Assembly (NCBI RefSeq): GCF_000002235.5
Contig: NW_022145601.1
Coordinates: 19,847,389 to 19,911,388, forward strand
From: Strongylocentrotus purpuratus
Lineage: Eukaryota > Echinodermata > Echinoidea > Camarodonta > Strongylocentrotidae
Direction of reading: 5' to 3'
DNA length: 64,000 nucleotides
Made by a program: the position numbers and the translations under genes
Notes under the pieces: generated by a model
What the model was told of the DNA's origin: nothing
What the model saw: the letters and a program-made list of their open reading frames with translations, nothing else
The model's database searches: none
In this document: piece by piece, positions 1 to 13,900 of the stretch
Layout of the letters: the number at the start of each line of letters is the position of its first letter
How positions within the stretch are numbered: position 1 is the first letter of the stretch

Positions 1-72
1 GTGCCTCTTTGAGGCAACTCACCACAACTCGCAATAACTTGCTAATACAACTCGGCTAAGTGGGAGCCCTGC

Positions 73-468
73 TTAAAGAGAAGGTTGAGTTCTGGGAAGA
101 GGTAAAAAATAATATGTGAGCGTTATCATTGTTATTATGCAAGGGTGGAAGAACATCAGATTAAACATGTTCCCTGAAAAGCATGGCTCTTCAAATGCCT
201 TCATATTCTAAATATGACATGAAGCATCGTAAAAATCGGGGGGGGTAGGTTTTTTCGCCATGTGCTCGTGTAGTCCCATATACATCATTCTGTGTACATT
301 GCTTGTAACTTTGCCAAGATTTGGCCAAATTTCTTATCATTTTGATGATTCCAGAACCTTGCAATACACACAAATACTTATATACTAGATGATCAACCTT
401 TTCTGATAGATTCCACACCGTTTCGTTCACAATGCAATCACATGACCAGAACTCAACTTTATCTTTAA
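73..468 (-). mobile_element. TTAA-bounded MITE, family 1, full copy
   Basis: Inverted ends TTAAAGAGAAGGTTGAGTTC and the complement of CCAGAACTCAACTTTATCTT(TAA) enclose about 395 bp. TTAA at both borders suggests piggyBac-type target choice. Related copies are at 31835, 32484, 59903 and 60729. The apparent 110-codon ORF inside is shared by all copies with breaks and is not taken as a gene. Confidence 0.75.
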
Positions 469-1699
469 GGGATGCTAGACATCTGGTTGCAAATGTCATT
501 GAGATTATCATTGAAATTGCCATTGACAGTGTCTGTTAAATTTGCATTAACAATGATATTGTCTTTGTGATTGACATTTTCTGTGAAATTGACTTTGGGC
601 ATTCATACCGTCATTCACATTGTCATTGACATTTTCCAGGTAGGTTTCATACCATACATGTGTACAGTATTTTTTCTATGAGAGAAATTAAAATGACCAC
701 TATATACAGGTGGCCTTTACACAGAGGTGGCTGCAATGGCCAGGTTGTCTCTAGAAGGCAAGTGGCCATCAGTACCACGTGATTGGGCACACTCTGTTTT
801 TATTTTCAAGTTGATTATTTTTATCCACCACAAATATCCCAACATTGATGGGCATGGTGGGAAAAACATCCTATGCGTGTGTACTATGGCATTTTAATTC
901 TTAGCATAATTTGATAAGAGCAAAGCTTTTTCCCTTCAGTCTTCTGTATTTTTAAATCATTGGATATGAAAATTAGCCCAGAAAGCGGACTTGAAGATGT
1001 GGCTGAAAACTTCAGACATAGCTTGATGAAAATTTTGTTAACAAAGGAGTGTAAAATGACATGGTATTTTGTTTTGAAATAATACACAGTTTGCTATTGC
1101 AGAATATCTTTTTTATTTATACACGCGCACAAGCACACGTTTGAGCATTTTTCAAGGGTTGGATGGAGTGATTTAAAAAAAAAAACCATAAACGAAGTTG
1201 AGAAATATATATTTGTACTTACAAATTGCCAGATCAGAAAAAATTGTAGTTCATATAGTTCTAGAGGAGGGCTCAAGCCTTCACTTTTAGATTTCCACCC
1301 CCGATCGTTAAGATTGAGTTGGAAATAATCAGATCACTTAGTATATCTATAGTGTACTCCGATCAGGAGGCATAGATATTGGATGTTACTTGTCAGATAT
1401 ACTGCCGATGGTTCTTTTTTTATAGATCTTGGGCCGTATTGTCATAAATTCAATTTGGTATGTGGATTTTACTTTGCATTTGGCTTGGTTAAGTTAAATG
1501 TCTTATCTCTTATTCAGATCACATGTCGGTGTTCCAATAACGGGTTGTGTCGAATGCACACTTATATAATTATGTGCAACTTACAACAAAGACTTATGAA
1601 CTCCATTGTCTACCAATAAGGGCCTCCAAAAGAATTGGCTTAAGTCTGTCTGGGAGCTGTCCAGAAACTGAATCCAGAAGTCGGCTAAGTAGTTTATCA

Positions 1700-1782
1700 T
1701 TGTATTTTGTTTGTTACAGCGCTTAGAGACTTCAGTGATAAGCGTTTTATAAGCACCGTTTTTATTATTATTATTATTATCT
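1700..1782 (+). mobile_element. Probable LINE 3' terminus with (ATT)n tail
   Basis: TACAGCGCTTAGAGACTTCA, then TTTTATAAGCACC and (ATT)n, resemble the terminus at 39955-40031. No coding part was recognised upstream. Confidence 0.4.
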
Positions 1783-2846
1783 AAGCCAAAAATTGAGTAA
1801 ACTACTCATGTTTCTGACATACCTTCGAATTGAATACTGGCCCTGGGAAAAATGATGTAAATCAGCCAATCACAAAAATAAAAGGGGCACAGACAAGTGC
1901 CATGAACATGTCAGTGCATACTTAATTTAGATCCCAGAGGTCAACAATCTCCTGTCAAAATGGTTGGAAACAGTATCTATGACTATCCCCTTTTTCTTTG
2001 ATTATGCTTAAAGTCACATTATATAGCTTCCACGTTTTGTTAAGATGGCTTTGTGCAAATATCTGAATTGTTATAATCTGTCTGTATTAAACACTGTCAT
2101 TTTAATTTCATTTCTGAAATATAGAAAATAATTGATTTAAATTTCCTGAAATCATGTCGAATTACGCATTCCTCAGGTAGTGGTTCCTTTGTACTTAAAT
2201 TCTATTCTAATGAATACTAGTCCATGGATTATTTCTAGAAATTATGATTCTATATAACAAATTACACCTTTAATAAGGTACCGGTACAAACATTTGTCTA
2301 AAAGATTAGAATATATACTGTAGTGTGGTTTATCTCTAGTGATAATATGACCTAGCCAAATCTAGCCTTTTTTCTTTTCTCTTTTTATTTCGTTTTTAAA
2401 GAGAGAGAAATGTTCATACTTATTTACAATTTTTACATCACTTTTAAAAATGACATTCTGGCATCTTACATCTTACATATATGGGTGTCTATATTAGCAG
2501 CATGGGGATACAATACAAACAGCACACAAATGATCCCTACCAGTAAATTGTGTGTGTGTGGCCAACATTGCTAGGTTCATGTTACTCCAGAATCTAGCCG
2601 GGTTTTATGTCAACAAAGCTCTCCTATTTCTCGATCTCTCCCCTACCTGCTGCAAGCCGGGCGCACAAATTTGGGAATCACGCCATCTCTGACTTGCAGC
2701 AAGTACGGCCAGATCACATCGGTGGAGATTGTTCAAATTAAGTCAGCCAAATTCTGGACAGGGTGTGAGCATGTACATGAAAGACGTTTTAGAGACATGA
2801 GATTAATTACTGCACTTGTTCACACATAACAGTAAACTCAAGAACT

Positions 2847-2980
2847 GGGCCCCGTTTCATAAAACTTGTTACAATGACTGTTATAAGCTACTGAAATCAT
2901 GGCATCTCATTGGCTGAGAGCTAATTTGTCATAGAATGTTATCATTTGTTATTGATGACAAGTTTTATGAAGCAGGGTCC
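2847..2980. mobile_element. Short MITE (GGGCCCCGTTTCATAAAACT ends)
   Basis: Left end GGGCCCCGTTTCATAAAACT, right end the complement of GGACCCTGCTTCATAAAACT. A shorter relative lies at 28599-28651. Confidence 0.68.
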
Positions 2981-5335
2981 AGGTCGTGTGATGGCATTAC
3001 CGGTATGAGAAAAGTAATCTTGAATTACACGTATGATAATGAACAGAATATGAGAAGTTGTGTATTTAGATTTGTAGTCATCCAAAATGGGTAAGAAATG
3101 GTTGGGAAAAAAAATGAAAATCACAGTAAGTTGCAAGGCATTTATATGCACATCTGTATGGATATCTGATTATCTGGGACTACACAAATATATGTGGCAT
3201 CAAATACTGGTTCAAGTTTTTGAATTATTAGAAATATTACAAATATATCCGGGCATTTCTGGAGCAATCATTTGTGTTACTTTGCTAAAGTGATATTCTT
3301 CCATATGGGGATATGAAGGTGGGAAATTTTGTTTCTTTTTTTATTAATACCAGCTTTCAGCTGACTTTAAGCTATAATGTTGTAGTCCCTGCTGTTCTCA
3401 TGTCGTATACGATTTCTTGTGTTATCGTGTAAAATGGATGATTTTGTCATTTTGTAATTGGCAAAATATACATGCATGTATCTGTCAGTGCCAAGAAGTT
3501 ACTATTTTGAAATTGATTTTTAATGAAGCTTGATCATTATTCTACAAACAAAGTCCCCCTCACACTTTTTTTCTATCTTCTTTTTTCTTTTACATCATTG
3601 TATGATCGAAATTCTTAACCAGTAACTTGGTTTAGTGCTCGTTTAGAATTCTGCTTTTTCTCGGTATCCATAGATAGATGTCTTCTTGTGCTGCATTTGT
3701 AGTGTTAAGCTTATGCATGGACCTACTTAGTAGGTCCATAGTTTATGATCCTCTCATCTTGCTTCATCTGTTTTTATGATTATTCAATCCAAACCTTGCC
3801 AAGGATATGTTATACAATCATACCTATATCTTTATGTCTTTAATTCATATTCTCTTTATTGTAGAAGTCTAGAAGATATACTGAGCGATGTTGTTCCTAT
3901 TAAGTAGTGACAAACCTAAATTTAACTCCTAGAGTAATACTGAAATGCAACCTAACCCTAACCCAAAACTGATGACAAAATAAATCCTGAAGCAATTGTC
4001 ACTGAAACACACACTGCATCACAGATAGCTTTACTCTTTTGCTGTGCCAAACCCTTTTAAAGCAACGTGCCATAAGATTTGCAGCGATCGCTGAATTCCA
4101 ATTATAAATGTGAAGTTTTTGTTTTTTTTAATTTTTTTTTTTAGTATATTTTGTGTGGTCCAGAGACTCACGACCATTCTGCATTTCCTCTTTTAATTTT
4201 TTGTGTGAGCAACATCATAAAGGCTAAGTACAAAATAGTTAAATGATAGCAATAAAGGTGACAAAAAGTGATTATTTCATAATCTCAGACATTATTCAGG
4301 GCCCCAGCTATCCTAGAAATAAGGAGAAAACCTGAAAAATTAGTTCTCCCTTTTCTAGTCAGGGAATTAAAAAAATTATTCATATTTATAATGTAAAAAT
4401 CCGGGAATATCAGTGGCCCTAAAAGGATGTAATCAGTTACAATTTTTGTCTTCTTCGTTTTGTGCCAAATAGCAAATCTACTGGATGAATGGCTGGTTGC
4501 CTTTTAGTGTTTAAAATGCCTCCTCTGGTGATCTTAACATTTTGATACTCCTATTGGGGAGAAGTCAGTAAAAAAATCAGGAAAATTTATTTTCATCTCA
4601 TACTGGAAACTGTTGATTATTCTTGTAATGTTGTTTAAATGTGTCATATTTTGAACATAAAGTTTGTTTAGAGCCAAATTGGCATTATTAACTCATATAC
4701 TTTTACATACATAGTTAAAATTCCTTCTCGTTCCAAACAGACCATGTGTAAATGCTGTTTCATTGTGGGTATACTTTGTGCCCTGGAGGGGTTTTATTCC
4801 TTTTTTTCCCCCTACCTGTATGACTCATGCTCTGTTCTTTCATTCTGTTCAAGAGAAAACAAAACGTGGCTGAAAAGCGCAAGGATATTTGAAAAGGTCA
4901 GAGGTAGTTACTTTGGGGTGTGCGGGGATGTACAGAGATGTTATCTCTCCTTAACAAAAGATAGGTTAAAAAGTTCAAGCGATTTTGATCTTTTAAAGGA
5001 CCAATGCACTTGTACTTTGTTTTAAAGGTAATCATGCTTGTAAGTTATGTTCTGTTACTGTATTTCAAGAGTTGAGCCTTTCGAGAGAAATTCAGCTAGT
5101 GGTGTACTAAACTGTTTAAAAGGCATTTATTTTGGGCCAGCAAAGATATCACAACATTTACAAAAACTTAGTGACTATCAAATGCAATCGAAAAACAACA
5201 CCAACACTCAAGTGTACATATGGGACTACATGTTCAAATATTGAGATGATGTTTTATAGATAACCCAATTGAAACAAATTCATTTTTAGGTCATTACTCA
5301 TCCAGTGAAATGCTTATTTGTCATAGCCTTTATAT

Positions 5336-5531
5336 TTAAAGCCCCACTGTACTACTTGTAGCTACTTGCTCCCTCTATATAGAAAACAATGCCTAATCGG
5401 TGCCCGTCGGTCCCCCATGATCCTCCTTTTCTTATGTTAATTGAGAGCTGAGTTGATGAGATAGCCACCTGTCAGTGACCATGCTGGGTGGTCTAATCCC
5501 TCCTGGCCAATCTAGTACAGACAGGCTTTAA
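5336..5531 (-). mobile_element. TTAA-bounded MITE, family 3
   Basis: Starts TTAAAGCCCCACTGTACTAC and ends ACAGGCTTTAA. Shared internal words (CTGTCAGTGACCATGC region, CTATATAG) with copies at 17464 and 38045, which are inverted relative to it. Confidence 0.75.
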
Positions 5532-6122
5532 TAGATTTTGTGACAATCATCCCACCATTATCAGAAATTTTAATGAGATGCCACCTATGTCACCAACAAT
5601 CCACCATCCTTTAGGAGACATCAGTAATTGTTATATTTCACAGGGGAAATGCACTTTTCTTGTATTCATTCCCGGCATGTGTGCAAATAATTGTTCATAC
5701 AAATTTTTAAAAGGTTTTATTTTAAAGATTTTTTTTATTCGCTTTTACCTGATTCTCAAATAGTACAAAAGTACATTAAAGAACGATTCAGCTATTTGTA
5801 GACTTAGATATCAGATGAGGTTTTTTTTCCCCCCTTTTTGTTTCTCTTTCCGTATTTTAATTTGTTAATCACAATAATGATTGAAATCATATTTGAATAC
5901 TGCTATATATTGCTAGTATTGTCTTATTTTTGTATTGTACAAGTGTGCTTCTAATTTTTCTTTAAGATTATCTGCATGTATTTGTTGTAATTGTTGCTTT
6001 GTGCATAAGACTTAAGTAACTTTATAGTTTAATTGACTATAGCCCTGTACCATAAAGAGCTATGATTGAATGTATTTCCCCCAAATTAATTGCACCTCCT
6101 TCGATCAGTTGTAACTTTACAA

Positions 6123-6449
6123 TAGGCCTGTCTTCATCAGCTCAAGTTTGCCAAATAACCCCCTATTTTCAGACTCTGGATATTATCCCGAATCTCAAAG
6201 TTGCATCTTCACCAGACCGATACGCTCACCACAAACTAGCTAAGACGGGTGCAAATTAGCCCGCTATTTCCCCAAAAGCGAGATATTTTGGAAACAAGAC
6301 CAAGAATTCTCAGGATATTTTCACGACCAAATATCCCGCTATTTGCAACTGCGGGCTGATGAGGACGCAAATTAACAGGCTAATTTGCGATCGGGATAGT
6401 TAACATAGCGGGCTATTTGGCAAACTTGAGCTGATGAGGACAGGCCTAA
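6123..6449. mobile_element. MITE with 38-bp inverted ends and TA borders
   Basis: Ends TAGGCCTGTCTTCATCAGCT and the complement TAGGCCTGTCCTCATCAGCT continue as inverted repeats for about 38 bases (CAAGTTTGCCAAATA). TA at both borders suggests a Tc1/mariner-type target duplication. Confidence 0.78.
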
Positions 6450-6610
6450 TGAATGATTTCGTTTAATTGAATGTTACAAATCTATACATCCTTACAGCGC
6501 TTGATGAGGTTCAATTATTTGTAGTAAGGTTGGAGAGAATATTTTTTTGTTCTTGATTTAAGATGAGTTTTATGTTACATGGCCTAGGTTCATCATGGAA
6601 TGAAATACCG

Positions 6611-6686
6611 TATTTTACTTTGTAGACTGTATTTTACTTTGTAGACTGTATTTTACTTTGTAGACTGTATTTTACTTTGTAGACCG
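6611..6686. repeat. 19-bp tandem repeat, four units
   Basis: Four head-to-tail units of TATTTTACTTTGTAGACTG, the last with one change. Confidence 0.92.
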
Positions 6687-6731
6687 TATTTTAGCTCTAT
6701 AGATTTTTGTTCTTGCCTAAGATATCTTAGA

Positions 6732-6860
6732 AAGGTAGATAGAGAGAGGAAAAGAGAGAGGGAGGGAGAGAGAGTGAGAGAGAGAGAGAGAGAGATAGAA
6801 AGAGAGGGGTGGGTTGGAAAGTAAAAAGGAATGGAGAGAGAGAGAAAGAGAAAGAGAAAT
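6732..6860. repeat. GA-rich microsatellite
   Basis: Interrupted (GA)n over about 130 bp. Confidence 0.9.
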
Positions 6861-8357
6861 ACTGAATAGCTTGCAATTATACGAATATAAATTCATTGTT
6901 CATGGTTTACAGAAGAAATGTTAGCCAGATGTTCCATGCAGTGTCTTCAAGGTTTGTTCATTGTAAGCAGGTAAACCTAGACTAGAGTTAGTCAATTAAC
7001 AGATAAAGTGTGCCAAAATGTCCTCTTCAGTTTCATATATTAAATTCAAATGCTGACAATCAAGTCTAAACAGTGTATGGGCTATTTTTCAAATTGTTCA
7101 TCTGTATGTAATCTTGTTTTCATGTCTCAAAGCTTGTATTTCTTGTAGAAATTATGATTGCTCGAGTCTGCTGCAATTGCGACATGATTCGATAGACAAT
7201 GAAGTTTAGTATTGCACCTAACTATGGGACCTTTTCAGAAACAGGTTTCAGTAATGCTATGATGCAACCTTCAAATCTTGTTATTTAAACTTTGTTGTCA
7301 AGCAGTAAGGCCAGTGTAAAACCTCAATTGTTTGTCTTTGTTTCTTTTTGTCTTGATTGAATATATATCTAATGCCACTGTTAATTGTCACATGTGCTTA
7401 ATTGCTTGTATATTGATTTGTATTATGCTTAGCTAAGTTAACAATTCATTGATTTATTTTATTTTCAAATAACTTCATTGATGCTTTATTTTGTCCAATG
7501 ACTTGCTCCAGCATACAAATTTATATCTTTTGCCACAATGCTATTGTTAAATTGTCTCTTCTGTTTTATTTTGTTTTAAATTTCTATTTGAATGTTATGT
7601 ACGACACCCATGTAATTGTTCAATCAGTGATTTGATTGATTTATTATCACATTTTGAAAAATGAAATCATATCTACTCATGTATACTTTTTTTAATTCTC
7701 TCATTCATGTTGAATGAGTATTATCATTTAATATTTTCTAAGCTGTTTTCACGTCTGTGTTTAGGGAAGTGTCCTTTATTACCATTTTCATCTCTGCAGA
7801 AATAATGTCTACATTGTCCAATTGTAAAAATGCACCATCACTGTCACTTTACAATTGGTCGTATTATAATAAACAGTTTTGCCATAGTACATTTTGATGA
7901 AGTAGCCATATCTTTTGTATAAAAGAGTAATAAATTGCTCCAAGAAAGCATGATTATTGAATCGTCGGCATTCTCCTTCAATTGTGTCTTGTGTTATATA
8001 AATATTATTTGTCTTATCAACATATATATTTAATACTGTATGTTTGTTATTTTATTTAACTTTTTATTTGATGTACTATTGACGTATGTCTTTCTCCATC
8101 TCTTTTATGTTGTGTTTTCTGACTCCTCTTTCCCCCACTTCTCCACACTCTATATATAATGTATGTGTAACCCCTCTCCTTTCCTATTTCCCTCCAATAC
8201 GTTCACTCTGTCTCTCTAACTTTATCCCTTTTTCTCTCTCTCTCATTATTTTCTCTGTCTCATGTTCTCGAATTTTATTTCTTTTCTGAAATAAAGTTGA
8301 CCCCCTTCTTCCATATTATAAGTATTTACATAATATATGCATGTATCTATTTTCTTC

Positions 8358-8359
<2 letters not shown>

Positions 8360-8402
<43 letters not shown>

Positions 8403-8620
8403 TACCTCCCTCTCTCTTTTCCTCTACTCTGTCATTTTTTCTCAAACATTTACATTTACTTTCCACTATACTTGGAATATTACCATATTGCCATTACCTT
8501 CCCTACGTACAGGTTTTACTATCTCTCTTTTTTTTTTAAATGTCTTTTCCTCACACTCATTCTATCTATCTATCTCTCTTCCTATCTCACTCTGTCTCTG
8601 TCTCTGTCTCTCCCTCTCTC
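8360..8620. repeat. CT-rich microsatellite tract
   Basis: Interrupted (CT)n with several CTAT and CTGT variants. All long Ser/Leu-rich ORFs here come from this repeat. Confidence 0.9.
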
Positions 8621-8819
8621 TCTACTTTAATATATACCCATATATCTATCTTTCTGTATACCTATCTGTGTGTCTATCTTTTTATTTATTTATATCATTC
8701 TCTTCCTCTCTGTTTCTCTTTCTCTCTGTGAACCTTTTTGCTTTACTGTTTATAATTTCCTTCCTTTTTACACCATTTTATATATTTTGTCTGTCCACCT
8801 TATGCCTTTCCCATCTTAA

Positions 8820-8896
<77 letters not shown>
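8820..8896. repeat. (AT)n-(AG)n microsatellite
   Basis: Short (TA)n joined to an uninterrupted (GA)n of about 60 bp. Confidence 0.93.
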
Positions 8897-8899
<3 letters not shown>

Positions 8900-9100
8900 C
8901 ACTACTGTCCATTCAGTTCATGCAAATCAAACACCATATCACGTTTCACAGATTAGAGATAATTCTGCACACATTTATTACACAGCATATGTACAGCTTT
9001 GAATATAATACACCTAAATGCTTGAAGAAGTTCGTAATTTTACTATCAACTAAATGAAGCAGTCAGCTCAGTGCTTTGTACACCCAAACAAACATGAATC

Positions 9101-9249
9101 CGTATTCTACTAACTCAATAACCCCGGCCATTGGTCTAAGATCTCGTTTAGAGAAGGAAAACTTAGACCTCGGAGTGTCTTCCATTGTTAAACTCGACTT
9201 CGAGCAAAACGGCTCACGCAGCGTCGGGTTTAAATTTGAGTAGAAAACG
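9101..9249. mobile_element. MITE with ATTCTACTAA ends, copy 1
   Basis: Starts CGTATTCTACTAACTCAATA and ends with AAATTTGAGTAGAAAACG. The same ends occur at 10509-10676. Both lie downstream of the lectin stop codon. Confidence 0.55.
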
Positions 9250-10508
9250 AGTTCAGTTATGAGCATCCTACATGTATGAAACATTTCGGCGAACAAAATT
9301 TTCAGTCATTTACATCGAATATACCTACAGAGACTGGTTCAAATATTCAAATTTAATGCATACTTCTACTGCAATGGCTAATAAGAACATTCATAAAGCT
9401 TGTCAGAGGAATGCCCGACATAAAAAAGAGTATACACACTTTTCTCACTGACACTTCTTTCACCACCTGCAAATAAAAATAGTTTGAAAGAAATTGAAGT
9501 AACAGTTTTTGCAAATGTTTGTTATTTTTCACTTACAAATACAATACGTTTAATTGATATCTATATTAGACATCACAAAGAAAAGGAGAAAAAACGCAAA
9601 TTGTTTAAGGATACAAAATCATGGTGATAGGCTACTTACAACATGATGCGAAACGCTCATATTTACAAGATTGTATGCTATCTACACTTTGGGTGAAATG
9701 ACTAAACTTCGTTTCGTTATTAAGAGAGTGTAAGTAAAGTTAAGAATTAGAAGAAAAAACCACATAAATAATCATTGTACAGAGACACCCTCATTAACCT
9801 GAATAAAATGGTTAAAACAATGCCCTGTTGATGAATATTGCACACTGAATTATCATAATAAAAAATATTGCACTTATGTTCTCGGCTTGAATTATCTAAC
9901 TTTTCTGAAACGATATTTTTTGTCAGTATTTAAAAAAAATTAAGTCTTTCAATAATTTTTTTAGTACTAGATAATTTCACCCATATATGATTTTATCTGT
10001 ACGCATTTGTTTAGTAAATGCTTGTCAAATCTATAAAAAGGATTACAGCTATCTATTCAGCTTAAACAAAATAATAACATATTATAATACAGCTGGCGAA
10101 AAGTATCATACATACATCTGCTTCTGCAACGTCATAATATGCGCTTGATGTGACAACATGCTTAAACAAAGAGTAGATGGCTCTTTCAAACTTTCATCAG
10201 CCCAGCACCAATTCAATATTTTCTTGCAACATATTATGTTGTCAAAAATTTTACCAAAAAACCCTCAAACTTCTCGAACTCTGATCCATAATTTCATTAC
10301 TCATGAAAGTGGTGCTTTTTCGCCAAAGGATGTTAGGTGTCCTTGTTACGTTTCTTGATTTAACCGTACCTACTAGGCCCATATTCACTTCGGTCTAAAC
10401 GTCGTGATGTGACTAGCGAATTTCCCATTGTGAATTTACGACAACATCCATCGTGACATCGTGATGTGGTAAAATCGAGCGTCCTTATGGTTCGAATTTT
10501 CAATGGTC

Positions 10509-10676
10509 CGCATTCTACTAATTCATTTAAACCCGACCCCGTGTCTGAAATCTAGTTTAATAAAAAAAGAAAAATTTGACCTCATAATAACGTCCTTTCG
10601 TGGAACCCAATTTTCAAAAAAGGGGAAGAAAAATGGCTTAAAACTAACCTCGGGTTCAAATCTTAGTAGAATACGG
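10509..10676. mobile_element. MITE with ATTCTACTAA ends, copy 2
   Basis: Starts CGCATTCTACTAATTCATTT and ends CTTAGTAGAATACGGG. It lies about 80 bp beyond the lectin stop codon, so it is probably inside the lectin 3' UTR. Confidence 0.6.
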
Positions 10677-10753
10677 GCCACATCACATGTTTCTTTTTCG
10701 AAAATGTACGATTTTTTTTCTGGATGTCGGTTGGAAAAAAGGTGGAACTACTT

Positions 10754-10987
10754 CTACCGAGCCATTTTACAGATGTAATGGACGATGTAATCTCCGTGGG
10801 CGTCTGTCATATCGAACCAAAGTCCTTCGTGGTTGATCTCGACGCTCATCTGTGCGTAATCCTCGTTGCCACCGTTGTTGTTGGGTTCGCCCGCCCGCCA
10901 GTTGGCGTAGTCGAGATTCGTTCCATCGGACCAAGTCCAGAATCCTTCCTGCTTCTTGTCCGTCAAACCGAGCCATAGACGTTCATC
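10754..10987 (-). CDS. Lectin exon 3 (calcium/sugar site and stop)
   Basis: Encodes residues 110-186 and the stop codon. Acceptor is TTTGAAG|GAT in phase 0. It contains LWLGLTD, the EPN motif, NED, WFD and the terminal YIC. Compared with the family, the second disulphide cysteines are replaced (Y153 where NEDC is usual; none after WFD). Confidence 0.9.
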   Translation of the reverse strand, partial: DERLWLGLTDKKQEGFWTWSDGTNLDYANWRAGEPNNNGGNEDYAQMSVEINHEGLWFDMTDAHGDYIVHYICKMAR

Positions 10988-13900
10988 CTTCAAAGAAAAG
11001 TCAAAGAAAAATTAATATGGTAATTGCAAGTGACAAGGGATGTCCTAATTAAAGTAAAGGAGGTCACTTTTTAGGTGGAGGCATATAATATCCTGATGTT
11101 TATCTTTATTTTTTCTATTTCCATCAAACAGCTCCATTTTAAACGTTTCTCTGTAGGGGTTTATCATGGTTAGATTATTGATAGAAAATTGTTGGAATGA
11201 TTCTATCACTATCCTTGACTTTGGTATTACATTATAAAATTTCGATCATTATTTGCATACTTGATTTCACTTTTATTTGTTTGATACTCTTTTCTTATGT
11301 GTAAATTTGTCGAAACACTTAAGACATTCGACCAATTTATCTAATACTAGCACTTTCTTCGTTTCCTAAATATTGATTATTATATATATATTGAAATTTT
11401 GGTAATTATAATACAATATAATAATACGAACATATATGGTGATTCAAACGCATTTGTGGTTCTGAACTAAATTCCATGATACTGTAATTTAAGTTGACAT
11501 TCATGCTCATCAACACTGATCAAATGGTTTGTCTATCTCATGTGGAATCAATTCAAACATGACCACAGACGATCACAACATTATGCTGCTTTCAATTACT
11601 AGTAGCCTTTGATCTACAGAATTAGAATGAAATATCCCCTAAATCATATCTGCACGCGCTCGCTTTTATATCTCTCAAATTATTATGTTACAGAGAAAAT
11701 TATTCTGCTATTGAAACCGCACTTATTTGTTCAATGGGGATTGTAAATTGTCCTTTCTTTTTTGATTACAGCTTTATAGTGCAAATGTGTTGTCTAGAAG
11801 CAATAATGACATGCAAATATCTCTCTACAGCTTTTAACATATTTTTTCAAACCTGGCAATGCCTTAGTCCCTCCCCCCCCCCCCCCCCCCCCACCCCAGT
11901 TTGAAAAAAACATCTGCCGCTCCTGCCTCCCCCCTGAATATAATTCACGACCCCCACAATCGATTTCTTTTAGAATACACGAATTATCGTAATTATACGG
12001 GTAAATTTTTCATACCCTCACTCCCCCTTTAATCTGAGGTCGAGATACGCTACTGGTTATTACACTTACCCTAATGGGGCCGATAGCGGGCGGTAGTTTA
12101 TTCCTGACTGTGTCGAAGTATGAAAAGAGGAAATCATTTTCGTCCTGCGAATGAATGGACACCAGATGAGCTTGACCGGTCTGCCCCATGCATCCACCGG
12201 CACCGAACGTCCGGCAGTAGAATTCCGCTTCAAGCCATGTCTTCACATCGTTGAAATATCTGTTGATGGAAGAGCAGCAGAGAAGAGATTGAAAATAATG
12301 ACTTCCTTTATAAATTTACAAAATATTACGTAGTAAGCGATCCGACATTTGCTCCAGCAGCTTTTACTTTTTTTTAATCCGTGCCTTTTTTTCGTCCATG
12401 ATATATTGATCGATTGGTTTACTCATTCACTTAAAAACACAGTTACAAAAACCTCACCCAAACCAAACTGGACAAATACAATCAAACACAACAAACCAAT
12501 ACACAACAAACTAACTTACAGATGAATAGCTTCCTAAAAGGGTTCATAAAAGGGCTTTGTTACAAAATACAATTATTTCCAATGATTAGAAAACCCTGCA
12601 ATGTGCTTATTCCATAACGATTCCCCAGTCACGCAATACTAGCAAAGCAACATTTCTTTGTCATTGCACATTCATATACTTCTGTTTTTTAAAATAAATA
12701 TTCTTTATCTCCATTCTGTTTTCTACTTTCTTTCTCTTTTTATGCTCTCTTGATAAAAAATATTCATCATGAGGACTGCCGCGAGACATCAGGAAAAGTA
12801 CCGACGTTGAAGATTCTAATTAAAGAAATATGACGGCACACAGACACTCAGGTGGATTAAACGTGTCAGTTATCGACCAACAGACTTTGCTGCTAAAGAT
12901 GGCATGCTCATGATGGCATGATTATGAGTAGTTGTTATCTTTGAATCATCAAATAATTAAGTTTAACCAGTGTGTATGAACTGGTTAAGAGAGTTAAGAA
13001 AGAAAGAATGGAAAATTACACCTTGTTTCCCAGTGATCTGTAGAGATCAGTGTATTACCAAGGAGTTAACTCCTTGGTATTACTATAATAAATCTGAACG
13101 GCTTAGAATTGAAATAACATTATTATGGAGGAAAGAGGCAAATGAGGTAAAAATGTAGGAGTGGAAAGAACAAAAACAAAATATGTAAGAAAATCACTTT
13201 GAACGAGAATACGTTTTTGAAAACGGGTTGTGTTGATATTATTGAGAAATCATTTAAAAAAAAATCATTTGTTATTTGTTATCCATTTCATCTATGAAAT
13301 TATGTACATAGTAAAACATAAGGCTAAAACATACACTGTAATACCACTTTATTACAGTCTTTACAGATTATTGTAAAGTTTTTCCAATTTTGGGAGAAAA
13401 TATAAACGCATGTTTCTTGAATAAAATGTTGGCCAATATAAAATATATTTCAGCGAATATAGAATTATATCAGCCACTATTGAGTTTAAGTTATCTAACA
13501 TTAAGTACACTTTCCCTAAGATTGTGTAAATTGTTATTGAAGTACATGAAGGCCTACAATATAATGCTTCACTGTATCGACATGCAAAGTTTGACTGCGT
13601 TGACTGTCGTTTTGACCTTGCCTGTATACAACTAGATAATAGGGACTTTTAGATTTGCACAACGACAACGTGGATTGCTACGATCGACGTCCTTTTAATG
13701 CACTGCCTTGAATGGACGTCACACGTATCAGTCCACGCAAATCTAAAAGTCCCTATTATTAAAGGATCTCCTCTTTGTATCTCAAGGTGTTGAGGGCGGT
13801 AGACACTTAATGACGTGTAGTTCCACCCTTTCTGGGTGAATTCCTAATCTCACCTTCAGTACATATTTTTATTAAACGATGGTAGAGACTTTCAAGAAAT

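Larger units (their letters stand above)
469..6122. other. No recognisable gene
   Basis: AT-rich DNA with only short open frames. It contains the probable LINE end at 1700, the MITE at 2847 and the family 3 MITE at 5336. Otherwise nothing was recognised; a long 3' UTR of a plus-strand gene outside the window is possible but unsupported. Confidence 0.6.
6861..9100. other. No recognisable gene; microsatellites
   Basis: T-rich DNA up to about 8080 with several AATAAA words (for example near 7868 and 7930), then CT-, AT- and GA-repeats. Long frames at 8297-8835 are repeat-derived. Confidence 0.6.

Noticed and set aside
191..523. A 110-codon minus-strand open frame that recurs in part at 32 kb and 60 kb
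   Set aside because: All copies are MITE family 1; the frame is broken in the other copies and runs past the element border, so the similarity is repeat, not protein.
8297..8835. Long Ser/Leu-rich open frames
   Set aside because: They are translations of CT microsatellite DNA in all three frames.
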